From an uncultured Collinsella sp. (GTDB lineage: Bacteria; Actinomycetota; Coriobacteriia; Coriobacteriales; Coriobacteriaceae): a stretch of DNA of 6,023 bases. Made by a program: the position numbers and the translations under genes. Under the pieces are notes generated by a model. It did no database searches and was not told where the DNA came from. It was given only the letters and a program-made list of their open reading frames with translations. Of this stretch, positions 3,900 through 6,023 are shown piece by piece. The DNA is taken from assembly GCA_900545995.1 (NCBI GenBank), contig URBM01000112.1, positions 1-6,023 on the forward strand, read 5' to 3'. The number at the start of each line of letters is the position of its first letter. Positions within the stretch are counted from its first letter, which is position 1.

Positions 3900-6023
3900 G
3901 TGTATCTCAAGTCCCTCACGCTCAAAGGGTTCAAGTCGTTTGCCGACCGCGCCCATATGTCATTTGAGCCGGGCCTGACCGTCATCGTCGGTCCAAACGG
4001 CTCGGGAAAATCGAACATCTCCGACTCGATTCTGTGGGTCCTGGGCGAGCAGAGCGCCAAGCAGCTGCGCGGCCAGGCCATGGAGGACGTCATCTTCTCG
4101 GGCTCGTCGGCACGCAAGCCGGTGGGTGTCGCCGAGGTCACACTGGTGCTCGATAACTCGGACCATATGCTGCCCGTCGATTTTGACGAGGTCGCCATCA
4201 CCCGTCGCATGTATCGCTCGGGCGAAAGCGAGTACCTCATCAACTCGAGTCCGTGCCGCCTGATGGACATTCAGGACATCCTGCACGATTCGGGCCTGGG
4301 CAAGGATACGCATTCCATCATCAGCCAGGGCAAGCTCGATGCCATTTTGCAGAGCCGCCCCGAGGAGCGCCGTGCCCTCATCGAGGAGGCCGCCGGCATC
4401 TCCAAGCACAAGCGCCGCAAGGAGCGTGCGCTCAAAAAGATTAAGTCGATGGACGAGCACCTGACGCGTGCCCGCGACATCAATAAGGAAATTGCCCGTC
4501 AGCTGCGACCGCTGGAGCGTCAGGTCGTTCGTGCGCGCAAGTACAAAGAGCTGTCCTCGCGCGCGAACGAGCTTACGCAGATGCTGGCCGTCGACGAGCT
4601 GCGTTCGCTGCAGTCGCAGTGGAACGACCTGGAGAGCCGTTCCAAGGAAGGCGCCGCCGAGCTGGAGCTTGCGCAGTACCGCATGGGCGAAAAGGAGCGC
4701 GAGCTCGAGAAGCTCCAGGTTATGCTTGAGGAAAAGGGCCTGTTTGTGGGCGACCTGGGCGAGCAGCGCCGCCATATGCAAGACGTGGTCGGCCGCATTA
4801 ACTCCGATATGCGCCTGCTCGAGGAAAAGGGCCACAACATGGTGTCGCGCCTGTCCGACATGCGTGGCCAGATCTCGAGCTCCGAGCATCAGCGTCGTCG
4901 CGTTGTCGAGGAGCTCGAGGATGCGCGTGCGCAGCTTGAGGAAGTGACCGGCGCGCACATGCAGGCCCAGGAGGACGTTGACGCCGCTGGTCCTGCCGCC
5001 GCTGAGCTTCACGAGCGGCGCGTGGCGCTCGACAATCAGATTTCGCAGCTTACGCGTAAGCAACGCGATGTGCAGCGCGTGGCCGATAACGCCGCGCTTG
5101 AGCTCGCTAAGGTGAAGGATTCCTTGAGCAATGCCGAGGTCGAGGACAACATGTACGCCTCGCGCCTGGAACAGATCGATGAACAGCTCGAGGAGGTCAC
5201 GGCTTCGCTCGAGAGCCGTCGCGACCGTGCTGAGGAGCTTGAGAGTGCCCTTGAGGCGGCTCGTCAGGCCCAGAACGATGCGCGCGAGGCCACCGAGGTC
5301 GCCCATGCAGCCCTGAAGGACTTGCGTAATCGTGAGAGCGAGGCGCGCAACAAGCTGTCCGAGGTGCGCTCGGAGCTTGCCAGCCAAAAGAAGCTTGATG
5401 CCCGCATGGCAGACAGCTCGCCGCTGGTGAGCCGTCTGATGGGCGCACTGGGCGATGATGTCTCAGGCCGTCTGGGCGACGTGCTCGACGCCCCTCGTGA
5501 GCTTGAGGGCCTGGTTGAGCAACTACTTGCCGGCGATATCGATGCTCTTTTGTTTGATGATGCCGCTACGCTTGAGCGCGCCGGTCGTGCGGCTTTGGAC
5601 CAAAAGAAGGCTTCGGGCGAGGCGCTGTTGGTGGCGCGCGGCGTGAGCGGTGGTGCTGCTGCCAATGGCGCTGCCGGTACGCGTCTGGTCGATCGTCTGT
5701 CCGTGCGCTCCGGTTATGGCCCGGTTGTCGAGGCCCTTCTCGGCGGCTATTACGTGGTCGATGACTTGGCTGCCGCGTTGGCTGCCCCTGTCGTTGACGG
5801 TGTGACCTACGTGACTCCCGATGGCGCCCGCGTGAGCTGTGGTGGTCTGGTGCGCGTGGGGCTCGATGCCGGCGAGGCTTCGGGTGCCTTGGAGCGCAAG
5901 CGCCGCATCCGTGAGCTCGAGGGCCTGGAACCCGATCTGGCTGCCATCTTTGAGCATGCTTCGGACCAAGTCGTTGAGGCCAACGCCGCCGTCGAGGAGG
6001 CACGTGCCGCCGAGGGCGATGCC
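3900..6023 (+). CDS. smc: Chromosome partition protein SMC, N-terminal part through the hinge (3' end outside window)
   Basis: SMC is the ATP-driven DNA-loop-extruding subunit of the SMC-ScpAB condensin, which compacts and helps separate newly copied chromosomes. The frame is open to the window end and gives 708 residues of an expected 1,170-1,200. The GTG start is preceded by GAGGA and yields MYLKSLTLKGFKSFADR, the standard SMC opening. The head half follows: Walker A GPNGSGKSN (31-39), LWVLGEQSAKQLRG, and the Q-loop region ISQGKLDAIL (Gln143), then EEAAGISKHKRRK. The first coiled-coil arm runs from about 155 to 500, with a Gly-Pro break at 364-365. The hinge covers about 507-654 (SPLVSRLMGALGD to GGLVRVG, including GYGPVVEALLGGYYVVDDL). 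The return coil begins near 660. The C-terminal head half, with signature motif and Walker B, lies downstream. It is probably co-transcribed with acpP and rnc. Confidence 0.98.
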   Translation, partial: MYLKSLTLKGFKSFADRAHMSFEPGLTVIVGPNGSGKSNISDSILWVLGEQSAKQLRGQAMEDVIFSGSSARKPVGVAEVTLVLDNSDHMLPVDFDEVAITRRMYRSGESEYLINSSPCRLMDIQDILHDSGLGKDTHSIISQGKLDAILQSRPEERRALIEEAAGISKHKRRKERALKKIKSMDEHLTRARDINKEIARQLRPLERQVVRARKYKELSSRANELTQMLAVDELRSLQSQWNDLESRSKEGAAELELAQYRMGEKERELEKLQVMLEEKGLFVGDLGEQRRHMQDVVGRINSDMRLLEEKGHNMVSRLSDMRGQISSSEHQRRRVVEELEDARAQLEEVTGAHMQAQEDVDAAGPAAAELHERRVALDNQISQLTRKQRDVQRVADNAALELAKVKDSLSNAEVEDNMYASRLEQIDEQLEEVTASLESRRDRAEELESALEAARQAQNDAREATEVAHAALKDLRNRESEARNKLSEVRSELASQKKLDARMADSSPLVSRLMGALGDDVSGRLGDVLDAPRELEGLVEQLLAGDIDALLFDDAATLERAGRAALDQKKASGEALLVARGVSGGAAANGAAGTRLVDRLSVRSGYGPVVEALLGGYYVVDDLAAALAAPVVDGVTYVTPDGARVSCGGLVRVGLDAGEASGALERKRRIRELEGLEPDLAAIFEHASDQVVEANAAVEEARAAEGDA

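Noticed and set aside
3170..4270. Minus-strand open frame of 366 codons opposite rnc and the start of smc
   Set aside because: It is antisense to two well-supported genes and crosses their junction; no motif or domain is visible. It results from GC-biased codons.
3960..5387. Long minus-strand open frame of 475 codons opposite smc
   Set aside because: It lies wholly inside smc, which has clear Walker A, coiled-coil and hinge features. The Leu/Ala/Arg-rich product is what the complement of GC-rich coiled-coil codons gives, and it matches no family I recognise.

Overview
The window is a compact, GC-rich, all-plus-strand housekeeping region holding eight genes: coaD (3' end only), a DivIVA/SepIVA-like coiled-coil gene, a DUF177 (YceD-type) gene, rpmF, plsX, acpP, rnc and smc (5' part only). 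Gene order and protein style point to an actinobacterium. The coaD / coiled-coil protein / DUF177 / rpmF / rnc / smc order is characteristic of that phylum, while plsX and acpP beside rnc, with no fabD, fabG or mutM, suggest a deep branch such as Coriobacteriia (Collinsella-like). The genus is an inference from content and was not checked by any search.

Layout. Positions 2-322 hold the last 106 codons of coaD (coenzyme A synthesis). After a 68-base gap with an extended -10 promoter candidate comes the SepIVA-like gene (391-888), which overlaps the DUF177 gene (888-1442) by one base (TAATG). A second extended -10 candidate precedes rpmF (1507-1686, ribosomal protein L32). An 87-base gap before plsX (1774-2793) holds a -10-like hexamer, two short inverted repeats and a strong intrinsic-terminator hairpin that ends a few bases before the plsX Shine-Dalgarno. 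The 124-base gap before acpP (2918-3160) repeats this plan: a -10-like hexamer, then a hairpin followed by a T-rich run, then the ribosome site. acpP, rnc (3164-3889, TTG start) and smc (3900 to the window end, GTG start) are packed with 3- and 10-base gaps and look like one transcription unit.

How the genes fit together. CoaD makes the dephospho-CoA from which the 4'-phosphopantetheine arm of acyl carrier protein ultimately derives. ACP carries growing acyl chains, and PlsX turns acyl-ACP into acyl-phosphate for phospholipid synthesis. L32, RNase III and probably the DUF177 protein belong to ribosome and rRNA biology. The SepIVA-like protein and SMC belong to envelope growth/division and chromosome organisation. 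The window therefore links lipid supply, ribosome production and the cell cycle.

No mobile element, CRISPR array, RNA gene or new multi-gene system is visible. The points most worth a second look are the promoter-plus-terminator leaders of plsX and acpP, the dyads around the plsX -10, and two residue changes at normally conserved sites: Asn for Asp before the ACP serine, and Asn for a metal-binding Asp in RNase III.
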